Positions 20,377 to 32,400 of a DNA stretch of 64,000 bases are shown piece after piece. How positions within the stretch are numbered: position 1 is the first letter of the stretch; each line of letters starts with the position of its first letter. Made by a program: the position numbers and the translations under genes. A model generated the notes under the pieces. That model made no database searches and had not been told where the DNA came from. It saw nothing but the letters and a program-made list of their open reading frames with translations. Origin of the DNA: Eurosta solidaginis (Eukaryota; Arthropoda; Insecta; Diptera; Tephritidae); assembly GCF_040869045.1 (NCBI RefSeq), contig NC_090324.1, positions 190,276,028 to 190,340,027 on the forward strand. Reading direction: 5' to 3'.

Positions 20377-22738
20377 TTAACCAACACGATCACCACCACG
20401 TCTCCTCCGTCTAAACACCTCCAAAGCATACCTATTGAACAAATCAATAGTCCGACTAGTGGAGAGCGCTCCACTCACATCAACCCTACCTTCTTCAACA
20501 TTAACTCCACAACTACCCAAATCCCTTATGTCCGAATACTCCGGGCACTCGCACAACACATGCACCCAATCCTCACATGCAGCCCCACATACACACCCCT
20601 CCGTTTCGCTCACCACGACCCGTAAGCAGAAAACCCAGGCTCAGATTAAATCTGAAGTCTGGATTTTCCGCCACAAATGAAACGTCCCGGATGTACCCGT
20701 ACGTTACCCTACCGTTGGGACTATTGTCCCACGCTCCTGCCACTTCCCTCTAACCACCCCTTCTAATCGACGCCTATTTTCTAACCATCCACTCTCCACA
20801 TTATCGTCGGCGGCCCATTCATCCTTCAACAGCGGCAAACTTACCCTCCTTCTCAGCCTGAAGGAAACAGCGAGCTGTATAACCACCAGGTCGAGAGGGG
20901 GTGCACCAAGAAACACCTGTATCGCATCCGTAGATACGGTACGACACAAGGGCAAGCATGGGAGCATCATGCACCTCTGTATGCTCAGCACGCGCCTCTG
21001 ACCATGAGCAGTCATGACCGTTCGGTACCATATGGCGGCACCAAAAGTAGCGCAAGCTACGAATAGACCACGATATATTGTACGAACGGCACGACGACTC
21101 AGGCCCCAGTCACTCCGAATGATACGTCGCAACTGCCCCGAAACATTCTGCATCTTATCTCTGAAAGCATCCAAGTGTGGTAGGAAGTTCATTCGCTAAC
21201 CCATTGTCAGCCCCAGGTATTTGACTTTCGTCGCATATCTGATGCTGAGCCCACCGATGCGGACAACCGGTGGGCGATTCTGTGACAATCTGCCCTTAAG
21301 CAGCATCATCACACTTTTTTCCACCGAGATCTCTTCGCCAACATGGGCGCCCCAGCCAGCCACTATTTGAAATAGGGACTCACTGGTACGCTCAATGCTG
21401 GCGCGAGAATCCCCCTCCACTAATAAGAGGAGGTCATCCGCATAGGCGCAGAGTTTGCAAAGATGCTCGAGTTGCCTTAACAGGGAGTCCATCATCATGT
21501 TCCATATATATGGACCACAGATGGATCCCTGCGGACAACCTCGAGCCACCTCCCTTTCCACACTTTCACAGGCACCAACGATAGTAGCTCGTCTGTCCGA
21601 GAAATAGCTCTGCCACAAAGCAATTTCTGGGCAGCTGAGCTCCACTAACCGCTCGATAACCCTATCTCAGCGCAGGAAGTCAAACGCCCCCTGAAGTCAA
21701 TAAATATGCCTAGGACATATTTATTGGAGCTTCTCTCAACACAGTCTTGGACATGCATCCAGAAGTCTTCAATGCTGCATCCTTTCCTGAACCCAAACTG
21801 TCTATCCGACTGGTTATCACCAGGCTGATACCTCGGTATAACTGAGGATCAGATCTTATTTTGTCAGGCGACTTCAAGAGAACGACAACCCTAGCAGCTT
21901 TCCACTCACGTGGGAAGGAGCCTTCCCATATGCATTTATCATAAACGGCTTCCAAGTATTCCGGAATAAACTTCCACAAACACTTGCACATTTCTCCGTT
22001 TATTCCATCCAAACCCGGAGACCTTTTAGACCTAACCAGGCCAAATGCATATTCCAGCTCTTCAACTTCTAGTGGAGGTACAGGTACATCCTGCGCAAGG
22101 TACCTGGACCTACGCCCTAGGAAAGAACCCTTCGATGAGCAGCTCTGAACATTCCCTCCATGTTGATATTGTTCTTTCGCCTACACGGAGGGAATTAACT
22201 TCGGTCTGGCGGCCACCCCTACAGATCTTTTAGACCTGTCCCCAGGGGTCATTCGAATGTTCTGACACGAATTTGCGCCATTCTTCTTCTTTCACCTCTA
22301 CAATAATTCTTTATATTCACGCGTTTCCACACTTAGTTGACTTCTGAGCCGGGACAGACCATCGGAATCAATATGCCGGGCGCGTTGAAACTGACGTCTC
22401 AGGCGCCTGACAGATCTCCTCTTCTGGGTTAGATCACGCGTCCACCACCTGACACGATGAAATCGCTGCTTCTTCCACCTTTTAAACATGCTGTCATTGA
22501 CCCGCCAGATACAAGCATTCAAGAGGGCAATCTGCTGATCTACTGGAAGCGCTGCAAATACATCGAGGGGTGTAGAAGTCACCTCCTGCTCGACGTATAA
22601 CCCGTATAGAGTCCAATTTGCCCCGACAGCACGCCACCCCATTACAGAAGGCGTACCAAGCATATCCGGGTTGGTACGGGGAGCAACCACAATCTCAATG
22701 AGATTATGGTCGCTTATCGGCGGCAGCCTCCAACCCAC
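20377..22738 (-). pseudogene. R1-type ORF2: endonuclease end, reverse transcriptase, zinc tail
   Basis: Minus strand begins with the last endonuclease block GWRLPPISDHNLIEI, then the linker RVRWWTRDLTQKRRSVRRLR, a shift, then PGLDGINGEMCKCLWK, WKAARVVVLLKSPDK, a shift, VLGIFIDFRG (catalytic Asp region near 21700), GCPQGSICGPYIWN, and CAYADDLLLLV (catalytic Asp pair intact). The thumb and tail read VKYLGLTMG, SRRAVRTIYRGLFVACATFG and finally CVCGAACEDWVHVLCECPEY, the CCHC cluster typical of R1 elements. Frame breaks near 22010, 21690 and 21195 and the missing N-terminal endonuclease make it inactive. Confidence 0.85.
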
Positions 22739-24203
22739 AGTCCCTCACCTGGTGATCAAAGCTCAGGCAACGGAAGCAGCTGTAGGTTTGGTTCCCTGGC
22801 CGAACCAGGAAGGAGAACCATTTAACGTAGCAACGGCCCGCATCCAAGAGAGAGGACATTAACTTGTCCGGTCCCTCCAGGGTGACGGTCACCGTTGCTC
22901 CCTCGACGTCCGCCTTCCAAGGTCGGCTGATCAGCCTAACCTCTGACTTCTGACACTCAGGGTCGACCTTCATGAGGTTTAGGCGAAAGACCCCCTCCAT
23001 GAATTCATCAGGGGAGATTTGGGACCGCACAGGTTTCACTTGGTGCACTCGTACACCAAGTGTCGGCCCACCCTCCTTGTTTATTTCCTCGACTACTTCT
23101 TTCGAGGATACTCCGGGTTTGCTGCCCCTGACGACCACCGACCAGGTGTGAAGCGACCTTGGTACAGCAGGCGCAGGTACGATGGCAGCCGGGACCGTCG
23201 TGCTCGGAGGCGGCATCGCCAAACGATCTGCGGTGGCAGATCCACCGCTGCGTGGGGATGCACCCCCCATCATGACGCCCCGTAATGACATCGCCTCAAT
23301 TTGTCCGCGGAGTCGGGCATTCTCGGCTATAGCCGTCATTAGAAGGGCCTCATACTCTGAGGAAACCTCCATCAGCCTTTCAGCAAACTTGAGGTCTGCA
23401 CCGCTGTCTCCAAAGACCACCCTGCTAAAGCTAGCGGTGATCCTCTTTAGGGCGACAACCCAGGAGCCATTCACTCCAGAGGTAGTAATAGAAGCACTAG
23501 CGCTCCCGCCAGCTGCAGGGGATCCCCCATTCGCAGTATTGCCTCCAGCGGACTGACCGCCGGAAAGCTCGGTGCCAGCGGGGGGACCACAGCTATCAAC
23601 AGCGCCAGTGCCCTTCTCCCCCGATTTCTCCACAGTTTTCTCCCCCCTTAAAGACTTCACCGGCTCGTTTGCGTCCTTGCCCGCAGTTATACTGCCGTCA
23701 ATTACATCCTCACCGTCAGCAGCAGTCTCTGGCACGCCATCGGCTGCTTTACCGTCGGTTGAGGAGCCAGCGGCGACAGTGGGCACCACGGACTCAGCAG
23801 CGAAACCGGTACCCTCAGCAACAACAAATTTGTCCCAACTATAGGGACCTACCCCGGATAGCCCGGATTCCGGCAGACTACGTATATCCGCGTCGTCGTC
23901 GGATTTCGGGAGAATACTGTCCTCATCCTCCAACTTCGCGGACTTACTCGGCCCGCCCTTACCCTCCTGCTCTGCAATTTTCGAGGTGGTCGCTTTCCCC
24001 GACGTCACCGGTATCCCCGAATTACCCGCTTTTTTATCCGCTTTGCGACCGGTTTGCACAGCGGCAGCCTTCCCGGTGTTCACCTTTAAGAACTGCCGCG
24101 CACTTACCCCTTTATCCTCTCCCGAGGTCGACCCGTCAGCGGCCGTCAAAGAACGACCTCCGACGGAACGTGGCCCTGGGCGCTTCTTTGCACCGCCAAC
24201 CAT
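22704..24203 (-). CDS. R1-type ORF1, Gag-like protein truncated at the zinc knuckle
   Basis: 499 codons from ATG at 24203. The N-terminal ~280 residues are low-complexity, rich in Ala, Gly, Ser, Lys and Glu. A possible coiled segment (EVSSEYEALLMTAIAENARL) and a conserved ORF1 block (RSLHTWSVVVRGSKPGVSSK, then VHQVKPVRSQ) follow, with a zinc knuckle CFRCLSFDHQ at residue ~480. The knuckle's distal part (VRDCGLEAA) is supplied by out-of-frame endonuclease sequence after the deletion junction at 22750, so the last 15 residues are not original. R1 ORF1 proteins usually carry three knuckles; here only one start remains. It would coat element RNA. Confidence 0.75.
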   Translation of the reverse strand: MVGGAKKRPGPRSVGGRSLTAADGSTSGEDKGVSARQFLKVNTGKAAAVQTGRKADKKAGNSGIPVTSGKATTSKIAEQEGKGGPSKSAKLEDEDSILPKSDDDADIRSLPESGLSGVGPYSWDKFVVAEGTGFAAESVVPTVAAGSSTDGKAADGVPETAADGEDVIDGSITAGKDANEPVKSLRGEKTVEKSGEKGTGAVDSCGPPAGTELSGGQSAGGNTANGGSPAAGGSASASITTSGVNGSWVVALKRITASFSRVVFGDSGADLKFAERLMEVSSEYEALLMTAIAENARLRGQIEAMSLRGVMMGGASPRSGGSATADRLAMPPPSTTVPAAIVPAPAVPRSLHTWSVVVRGSKPGVSSKEVVEEINKEGGPTLGVRVHQVKPVRSQISPDEFMEGVFRLNLMKVDPECQKSEVRLISRPWKADVEGATVTVTLEGPDKLMSSLLDAGRCYVKWFSFLVRPGNQTYSCFRCLSFDHQVRDCGLEAAADKRP

Positions 24204-24995
24204 TTCCTCAAAGCGCCTGTCCTCAGAGGCAAACCCGGTTACACTTATACGACACGGTTGTGGAAGTATATACCAAGAGAAAACCGATGCCCACTGGGCG
24301 AATGCAGGCTGCCCTAAGTTAGAGGGCTATAACCTCTCAGAACCAGTGGTCAGCAGCAGTAGCAGCCCAACTCGTCAGCTATAGCAATAGCGCGGTGACG
24401 TAGCTCGTACGCTGTTTGTCAGCAAAGTGCTGACGTGGTCACTACCACCGCCCCGACGGACATAACACTGTTCCCCGTATCGGGGACGAGCCGACTGGCA
24501 CGAAAGCTACGCCGAGCTGAACGGGCAGACTATAAACACTACAGCTGATACTGCCACTAATTCAAGTATGGGTTTATGCCCCCTCACGCAGGCAGTACAC
24601 AATTGCTCACTGAGCAAGTAGTCCAACACTGTTCCCAAGCGGAACAGTGTGTAGTCACACACAAGTTTTCACCTGGGTACTCACTCACAGCCGATTGAAT
24701 GCGCGCACACACAAGTTTACCTCCACGTGCAAGCACCTTGAGGTTAGGGCGAATATTGGTAGCAACCAAAATCACGCGCACAAAATTAGGGCTCCGCCGG
24801 AGATTGACCTTCGACTGACCGCTAAATTGGGGCTCCAAATGTCTATCACTTTACACAATTCACAACAACAAAGGATTTTTCCGCCCCTTTGTGTATGCTA
24901 CTAAAACACTCTTAACGCACTCCACGAATTTCTTTAAACAACTGTCCGCGACTTCAATGCACAATCGTTCACAACGAAATCCACACTCAGAGTGC

Positions 24996-25317
24996 TCCAG
25001 GAGTAAAATCCGCCACAGGTTTGGAAGTCAACCCGGATAAAACCGAGCTTGTCCTCTTCACGAGGAGGTACAAAGTACTAAATCTTACACCGCCAAGAAT
25101 TGGGATACGTTCTTAGCGTTTAGCGATCAAGTCAAGTATTTGGGAGTCATTCTGGATAGAAAGCTATTATGGAGTGACTATATAGTGGGGCGATCCAAGA
25201 AGGCAGCAGCAGAGCTGTTCACCTGTTAGAGGGCAATTGGCAACTCCTGGGGATTCTCCCCTAAGCTGACGGACTGGATTTACACAGCCATTGTGCGCCC
25301 GATTCTTTTTTATGTTG
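24996..25317 (+). pseudogene. LOA-type RT fragment, duplicate 1
   Basis: Plus strand, one shift: GLEVNPDKTELVLFTRRYKV, then VKYLGVILDRKLLWSDYI, SKKAAAELFTC with a stop, and WGFSPKLTDWIYTAIVRPILFYV. These are the post-catalytic RT thumb blocks also found at 48340-48660. It ends at the duplication joint. Confidence 0.75.
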
Positions 25318-25321
25318 CTAT

Positions 25322-26775
25322 TGGTGATCAAAGCTCAGGCAACGGAAGCAGCTGTAGGTTTGGTTCCCTGGCCGAACCAGGAAGGAGAACCATTTAACGT
25401 AGCAACGGCCCGCATCCAAGAGAGAGGACATTAACTTGTCCGGTCCCTCCAGGGTGACGGTCACCGTTGCTCCCTCGACGTCCGCCTTCCAAGGTCGGCT
25501 GATCAGCCTAACCTCTGACTTCTGACACTCAGGGTCGACCTTCATGAGGTTTAGGCGAAAGACCCCCTCCATGAATTCATCAGGGGAGATTTGGGACCGC
25601 ACAGGTTTCACTTGGTGCACTCGTACACCAAGTGTCGGCCCACCCTCCTTGTTTATTTCCTCGACTACTTCTTTCGAGGATACTCCGGGTTTGCTGCCCC
25701 TGACGACCACCGACCAGGTGTGAAGCGACCTTGGTACAGCAGGCGCAGGTACGATGGCAGCCGGGACCGTCGTGCTCGGAGGCGGCATCGCCAAACGATC
25801 TGCGGTGGCAGATCCACCGCTGCGTGGGGATGCACCCCCCATCATGACGCCCCGTAATGACATCGCCTCAATTTGTCCGCGGAGTCGGGCATTCTCGGCT
25901 ATAGCCGTCATTAGAAGGGCCTCATACTCTGAGGAAACCTCCATCAGCCTTTCAGCAAACTTGAGGTCTGCACCGCTGTCTCCAAAGACCACCCTGCTAA
26001 AGCTAGCGGTGATCCTCTTTAGGGCGACAACCCAGGAGCCATTCACTCCAGAGGTAGTAATAGAAGCACTAGCGCTCCCGCCAGCTGCAGGGGATCCCCC
26101 ATTCGCAGTATTGCCTCCAGCGGACTGACCGCCGGAAAGCTCGGTGCCAGCGGGGGGACCACAGCTATCAACAGCGCCAGTGCCCTTCTCCCCCGATTTC
26201 TCCACAGTTTTCTCCCCCCTTAAAGACTTCACCGGCTCGTTTGCGTCCTTGCCCGCAGTTATACTGCCGTCAATTACATCCTCACCGTCAGCAGCAGTCT
26301 CTGGCACGCCATCGGCTGCTTTACCGTCGGTTGAGGAGCCAGCGGCGACAGTGGGCACCACGGACTCAGCAGCGAAACCGGTACCCTCAGCAACAACAAA
26401 TTTGTCCCAACTATAGGGACCTACCCCGGATAGCCCGGATTCCGGCAGACTACGTATATCCGCGTCGTCGTCGGATTTCGGGAGAATACTGTCCTCATCC
26501 TCCAACTTCGCGGACTTACTCGGCCCGCCCTTACCCTCCTGCTCTGCAATTTTCGAGGTGGTCGCTTTCCCCGACGTCACCGGTATCCCCGAATTACCCG
26601 CTTTTTTATCCGCTTTGCGACCGGTTTGCACAGCGGCAGCCTTCCCGGTGTTCACCTTTAAGAACTGCCGCGCACTTACCCCTTTATCCTCTCCCGAGGT
26701 CGACCCGTCAGCGGCCGTCAAAGAACGACCTCCGACGGAACGTGGCCCTGGGCGCTTCTTTGCACCGCCAACCAT
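25322..26775 (-). pseudogene. R1-type ORF1, duplicate 2
   Basis: Identical to the ORF1 ending at 24203 for 484 codons, but cut at CFRCLSFDHQ by the duplication joint, where minus-strand LOA sequence follows. It has no stop of its own before the joint and no ORF2 downstream. R1 5' UTR duplicate lies at 26776-27567. Confidence 0.8.
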
Positions 26776-27567
26776 TTCCTCAAAGCGCCTGTCCTCAGAG
26801 GCAAACCCGGTTACACTTATACGACACGGTTGTGGAAGTATATACCAAGAGAAAACCGATGCCCACTGGGCGAATGCAGGCTGCCCTAAGTTAGAGGGCT
26901 ATAACCTCTCAGAACCAGTGGTCAGCAGCAGTAGCAGCCCAACTCGTCAGCTATAGCAATAGCGCGGTGACGTAGCTCGTACGCTGTTTGTCAGCAAAGT
27001 GCTGACGTGGTCACTACCACCGCCCCGACGGACATAACACTGTTCCCCGTATCGGGGACGAGCCGACTGGCACGAAAGCTACGCCGAGCTGAACGGGCAG
27101 ACTATAAACACTACAGCTGATACTGCCACTAATTCAAGTATGGGTTTATGCCCCCTCACGCAGGCAGTACACAATTGCTCACTGAGCAAGTAGTCCAACA
27201 CTGTTCCCAAGCGGAACAGTGTGTAGTCACACACAAGTTTTCACCTGGGTACTCACTCACAGCCGATTGAATGCGCGCACACACAAGTTTACCTCCACGT
27301 GCAAGCACCTTGAGGTTAGGGCGAATATTGGTAGCAACCAAAATCACGCGCACAAAATTAGGGCTCCGCCGGAGATTGACCTTCGACTGACCGCTAAATT
27401 GGGGCTCCAAATGTCTATCACTTTACACAATTCACAACAACAAAGGATTTTTCCGCCCCTTTGTGTATGCTACTAAAACACTCTTAACGCACTCCACGAA
27501 TTTCTTTAAACAACTGTCCGCGACTTCAATGCACAATCGTTCACAACGAAATCCACACTCAGAGTGC

Positions 27568-28010
27568 TCCAGGAGTAAAATCCGCCACAGGTTTGGAAGT
27601 CAACCCGGATAAAACCGAGCTTGTCCTCTTCACGAGGAGGTACAAAGTACTAAATCTTACACCGCCAAGAATTGGGATACGTTCTTAGCGTTTAGCGATC
27701 AAGTCAAGTATTTGGGAGTCATTCTGGATAGAAAGCTATTATGGAGTGACTATATAGTGGGGCGATCCAAGAAGGCAGCAGCAGAGCTGTTCACCTGTTA
27801 GAGGGCAATTGGCAACTCCTGGGGATTCTCCCCTAAGCTGACGGACTGGATTTACACAGCCATTGTGCGCCCGATTCTTTTTTATGTTGACTTGGTCTGG
27901 TGGCCTGCACTAGCTAAAAGTACCTATCTTAAAATGCTTCAAAAGGTGCAACGGATTTCGGAGCTCTGCATTACTGTGGCTCTCGGCTCCACTCCAGATT
28001 CCGTTACATA
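27568..28010 (+). pseudogene. LOA-type RT fragment, duplicate 2, extending further 3'
   Basis: Same as 24996-25317 and then beyond the duplication: DLVWWPALAKSTYLKMLQKV and QRISELCITVALGSTPDSV. This parallels LVWWKATQKQ...L at 48655-48750 of the other LOA element. RNase H is missing. The sequence then passes to CCGTTACATACA..CAGGCCAAGCTAA, a motif also found after the satellite of the second LOA element (50313). Confidence 0.75.
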
Positions 28011-28139
28011 CATACATTGATACATAGATAGATACAGGCCAAGCTAAAAAAGCGTGTTAAAAAGGGCTCCAGTAAGCTCTTTCGTAGATGTGCCATGCAT
28101 CCACTTCTATCATTAATAAAGGAATGCGTTTTTCGCATT

Positions 28140-28545
28140 ATGTGCAAGGTTTCAAATCTATGGCCATTTGGGGTGGTCATAAGTTCAGTTGACCTTATGT
28201 CCGTTAACCTTATGTCAGCCCACCATCACATCATTGCATTGTCATCGAGCCTTGATACGTGTGCAAAGTTTCAATTAAACTTATGGCCATTCTAAGTGGT
28301 AATAAGGCCAATTGATCTTGTGGCCGTTGACCTTATGTCACCACATTAATGTATTATCATCGAGCCTTGATACGTGTGCAAAGTTTCGATCAAATTCATG
28401 GCTATTCAAAGTGTTAATAAGGCCAATTGATCTTATGGCCGTTGACCTTATGTCACCGCACCATCACATTAATGCATTGTCATCGAGACTTGATACGTGT
28501 GCAAAGTTTCAATCAAACTTATGGCCATTCAACCCTCACTAGGGT
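28140..28545 (+). repeat. 123-bp satellite block 1
   Basis: About 3.3 units marked by GATACGTGTGCAAAGTTTC, TATGGCC(A/G)TTC and CAATTGA(C/T)CTTATGGCC. The middle unit is short because part of its CACCATCACATT segment is deleted. The same family occurs at 49890-50275. Bases 28011-28139 hold only a short (GATA)n-like run and unassigned sequence. Confidence 0.9.
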
Positions 28546-28906
28546 AGGCAACTTGTCGTTGGTGTGAGGACTTAGCAGAACTCCATAGCGCCCGACTATG
28601 AGGCGGAGCTGTTTAGGACTGACATCTACGCCGTTTCGCCTCATAGGAGGGCGGCGGGATGTCGGTGACCAAGAACTGCCAACCCCCTAATCCAGGGTGT
28701 TATGCGGACCGTGCCTATTGGACGATTTGCAGCCAGGGGATAAATTCGGCTGTATTCGAACGGAGCCTTCCCGACACCGGGCCACCTTGGGAAGTATTAA
28801 TGGCCTTACCATAGTAAGGGGCGCTGCTGTGGCGGACGGTTCTTTCCCCGTATATAATACTGGACCGCTGAACCCGCCTTGTCGGGCAGGTGGTCGTACG
28901 ACCAAG

Positions 28907-29409
28907 ATGAACGACTCATTACCTGATTGTAATAAGGATGATGTAAAGAGGACTGAGTCGCAATCCAAGGACGACAAATACGAATTAAGTGATGCGTCGG
29001 ACTCGGGGAGCGAGAGTAGTGCTGATTCAATGAACTCCGTGTTGGAGAAGCACACAAATGAACACGGAGTAGAAGAGTGGAGAAGGGTACGGAGCAGAGG
29101 AAGTAAAAGAGCTCTCTCGCAGTACCATGCAACACTAAGAATTGTACAACGCTTGGGAGCAGTGGTCGACCCAACAGAAGTGGAGATCGAGTGCTTGGAA
29201 TGGGCCCATGAAGCGGTAGAAGTAGGTCCAATGTAGTTCAAAAGGTTTGCTGCGAGAAACCCTCGGTTCTGCAACCGATACGAGGAGGATGGCAGAATGA
29301 ACAGGCAACGTTCTGCGGAAGGCGACAAGCCTGCTTTGAAGAGGCAGAAAGGACTTAGCCCTAGAGCCGCGAGGCAGGGCAGTCGCATAGACAAGTCAAG
29401 TAGGCCCAA
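28907..29409 (+). pseudogene. LOA ORF1, N-terminal part
   Basis: Starts at ATG 28907 (an upstream in-frame ATG at 28697 exists but its region looks untranslated). Acidic/Ser-rich start, then VEEWRRVRSRGSKRAL, TLRIVQRLGAVVDPTEVE, ECLEWAHEAVE, a TAG at 29234-29236, and in the same frame RFAARNPRF, RMNRQRSAEGDKPALKRQK. The Arg-rich helix and the ...LGA..DPT..E...WA... block are typical of LOA/R1-group ORF1. It breaks at 29409 at the Gypsy insertion. Confidence 0.7.
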
Positions 29410-32400
29410 TGTTACGTGGCTGACTGTTTGGGGGGGTGAGGAGCGGCGGCAAGCAGGTATGCTTGCGGGCCCAGGCTAGCTCGTCGTCTTGGGCGGGGTA
29501 TTGAACCACCGACCTCACCCGCAGCCACATAAACAAAAAGGGTTCATACCCGCATATGCATAGAAAGATAGAAATAAACGTGAGGGGCAAAGTTATAGAG
29601 GGGAAAGCGTACGAGGTAGAAAAAGATGAAGGCCTGTCCCGTCAGGTGGAGTCTGCCCTCCCTCTGCAGTGCAACTTGCACCGCACCGTGTGCACTGTGC
29701 TGACTCCTATCTACTTACAGTGCCCCCAAACCTGTCACTGGTCGGTCCTCTGTCACTCGGTCATTTTCCCTAACCACTCACCTTCACCTAACCTTTCCGC
29801 GTACAAGCGCAGCACCAACACCAAACATAAAACTTTAGCCCTGCATTATGAAAAGATCTAAAATTTTTCATCCAAACATAATTCTTATAATTTATTTACA
29901 AAATTTTTGGTTTACAAATTACCAACAAACTCCTTGCTACTGGTGCAGCAATTCAAAAAAAAAACCTTAAACTCCGAGTTTAATATAAAATACTTTGACA
30001 AGGATTTCCAAAAATTTACTCGAGGTAACAATAAAAAAATTGTTCAAACTTAATGCTAAATTTTATTACTAATGAATATTAAGAATTCATGAGAGTGCAA
30101 GAGGAAGTAGATACATTTCAAATCAAATTCAATACAAAATACCTATGACTAATAGAAAGAGTGTCTGAACTCACATAAAAAATTAAAATTTGTGGGGCCG
30201 CCCTAATGTAATATTATTAATATGAGCTAATTCCAAATCCTAGAGATACGAATTCAAACAAAATAAAATAAGAGGGCGAACAAAAAAAATCAAGTACCCT
30301 AATCCCTGACCTACCGCAACCGCTCAAGTAAACATAAGATCAAATATGTACAACGCAAAAGTAGGTCATCCAAGCAAAAGAATTTGTATGTTAATGAAAA
30401 CAAAAGGTATGTATGTAAGTGCAAATGTACGTTTGTGATGTTTTTCCTGCATGTACATATGTTCGTTGCAATCTGTTTTTTATTTTTTTCTGATTTGCTA
30501 ATTCCTGTTCTATTTTTGCAAGAGCAGTAAGCTGTGCTAACACATGTACATACACTCAAATATGTGTATTAGCAAAAATATTGTGCTCAATTTTCACTCA
30601 CCCACATACTCGTACTCCAACGGCGCCGGTGCAGTTGAGTGGATGTGCTGAATTCGTTGAAATAGCAAGAGCCAAAACATACATATGCACCTACGACCAC
30701 ACTCAATCACTCAACCAGATCGCTCGCTTGCAATCTTGGTTATTGAGTGTTTTGATATTAACAACTTTACTGCCGTGGTGACAATATGTTAACTAAACGT
30801 GTAATAAAAAATTAAAAAAAAAAATTATGAAAACGATGAAAAATAACTTTCAGGTGTTTAAAAGCAAGCTCCTGGGGCAACGGTGTGAAAGGCGGGGGTA
30901 AGTTCGGCGGACGCGTTCCGACAACTATATATGGATGTGCAAACTGTGCAAACCAAATTAATTAAACTAAATCAAAATTCCATAATTCCGATTTAGTCAA
31001 AAAAACTAAAAACGCATGTGCGGAAGTGAAACTATGGGCAGAGCACACCGATAAAGATCGGCGTACTCAGAACATAGTAACTAACCGAATAAAAGGAACG
31101 TAAAGAATCAAAAAAAATAAATGAATATAAAAAAAATGTCAGAAGAAAAGGAAAAGTGTGAGTGAAGAACTACTCAACAAAAATTTAAAAATTAAAGTTA
31201 AATTACTTAACAAAAAATTACTTCGGAAAATTTTCAATTTAGAAACCAACAAAAAATAAAGCTCGAAGCCCTTCGTTTCTTCACACCTTTTTCCCACCAA
31301 AATCTACATCCAAAAAGGAATATACATATGGATAGATACATACATATATAAAAAGGTATGCGCTAAATACAAAAGTGTCACTTGTTACAACGACAGAAAA
31401 GAAATTTTGAAATTAAATTTTGATGATTATATCTGCTGCTGCCGTGGTGGTGTGTTTTGTTGTGAAATGGTGTTGTTGTTGGCCTCTGGAGGCTGATAAG
31501 AATTTATTATGTTGAGCAGGGATGAAGATGGAGTTGTTGTGGTTGTAGTTGTCGTGGCGATATATCGCCGATACAATAAAAAATGGTATTGTTGCTACTG
31601 TCTGAGTCACAGGTGGTAATTGTAATTGCCAGCAGTAAAAAGGTGTCGTACTTATTGTTGGTGTTGCACCGCCGATGAAGAAAATACGTGACGTTGGGCT
31701 AGACTTTGTGTGCCGTCGGTGAAAAAAATATGTGTAGTGTCGGTAAAAGCGAATGATAGTCTTTATGGTAGGTGTTGCACCGCCAATATTCAAAGATGGA
31801 GTATTTGTTGTTGGGTGGGATGTCGCCAAGAAAAAAAATTAATACCGGTTGTGGTTGATGTTGCGCCGCCAATATAGCAAAAATGGTGTAGTTGTTGTTG
31901 CGCGTTATGCCGCCAATATAAAAACGTTGTTGTAGAGCGGTACATCGCCAATATAAAACAAATGCTGTTGTGGTTGTTGCGGCCGTATATTGCCAATAAA
32001 AAAGGTGTAGTGGTTTTTGTTGTGGAGTACGCTACCAATTTAAAATTTTAGTGTCGTGCGTGGCAGTTGTTGCCGGGCGGTATATCGCTAAAATTGCCGT
32101 GCCCAGTGGTGCTTTCCAGCAGTGAGTGCCCTGTTAGGATACGAAAAGAAGGTTATTCCTGTGAAATCGCTAGCGTTACAAATTTGTGGGGATAATGATA
32201 TTTGCTGTCTGCATGATTATCTGCTCACCGACATACATATGTCGGTATGCAGGCGTGCATACGTGCATGCAAGTTTGCTTTTGGCTTGCTTGGCAAATTA
32301 GCTATATAGAAGCCAACTTCCCAGTGGGCATGCCAAGTTGAAAAAAAAAACAAATCCAAAGCCAAGGGAAACCATTAGACTTACCTGGTTTTCAGCTGTT

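Larger units (their letters stand above)
20270..24995 (-). mobile_element. R1-clade non-LTR retrotransposon with internal deletion
   Basis: Minus strand: a 5' UTR (about 24995-24204), ORF1 with a zinc knuckle, a deletion junction at 22750 that removes the rest of ORF1 and most of the endonuclease, then the endonuclease end, RT and a C-terminal CCHC cluster finishing at 20377, and a short GC-rich 3' UTR to about 20270. It sits inside LOA-type sequence (ORF1 at 19440-19910 on one side, RT on the other). Its 5' part is included in the tandem duplication. Confidence 0.75.
22750..27889. repeat. Tandem duplication, two 2568-bp copies
   Basis: 22750-25317 and 25322-27889 are direct repeats offset by 2572 bp with the 4-bp joint CTAT. 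I saw no difference in the lines compared, and the encoded proteins are identical through their shared length. Each copy contains R1-type ORF1, the R1 5' UTR and the beginning of a LOA RT fragment. Copy 1 continues leftward into R1 ORF2; copy 2 continues rightward into more LOA RT. Confidence 0.95.

Noticed and set aside
23669..24322. 217-codon plus-strand ORF (and its duplicate at 26241-26894), Arg/Pro/Gln-rich
   Set aside because: It is the antisense of the GC-rich, low-complexity R1 ORF1, which has the recognisable domain order and zinc knuckle.
28140..28545. CRISPR-like array
   Set aside because: Units are contiguous 123-bp tandem copies without spacers, in a eukaryotic retroelement context.
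28687..29409. 240-codon minus-strand ORF
   Set aside because: Antisense of LOA ORF1. The plus strand carries the conserved block and continues in frame after the Gypsy.
31413..32038. Overlapping 82-138-codon minus-strand ORFs rich in Thr, His and Tyr
   Set aside because: They arise from the irregular TTG/CCAATATA repeats in the Gypsy LTR and are broken differently in the other LTR copy.
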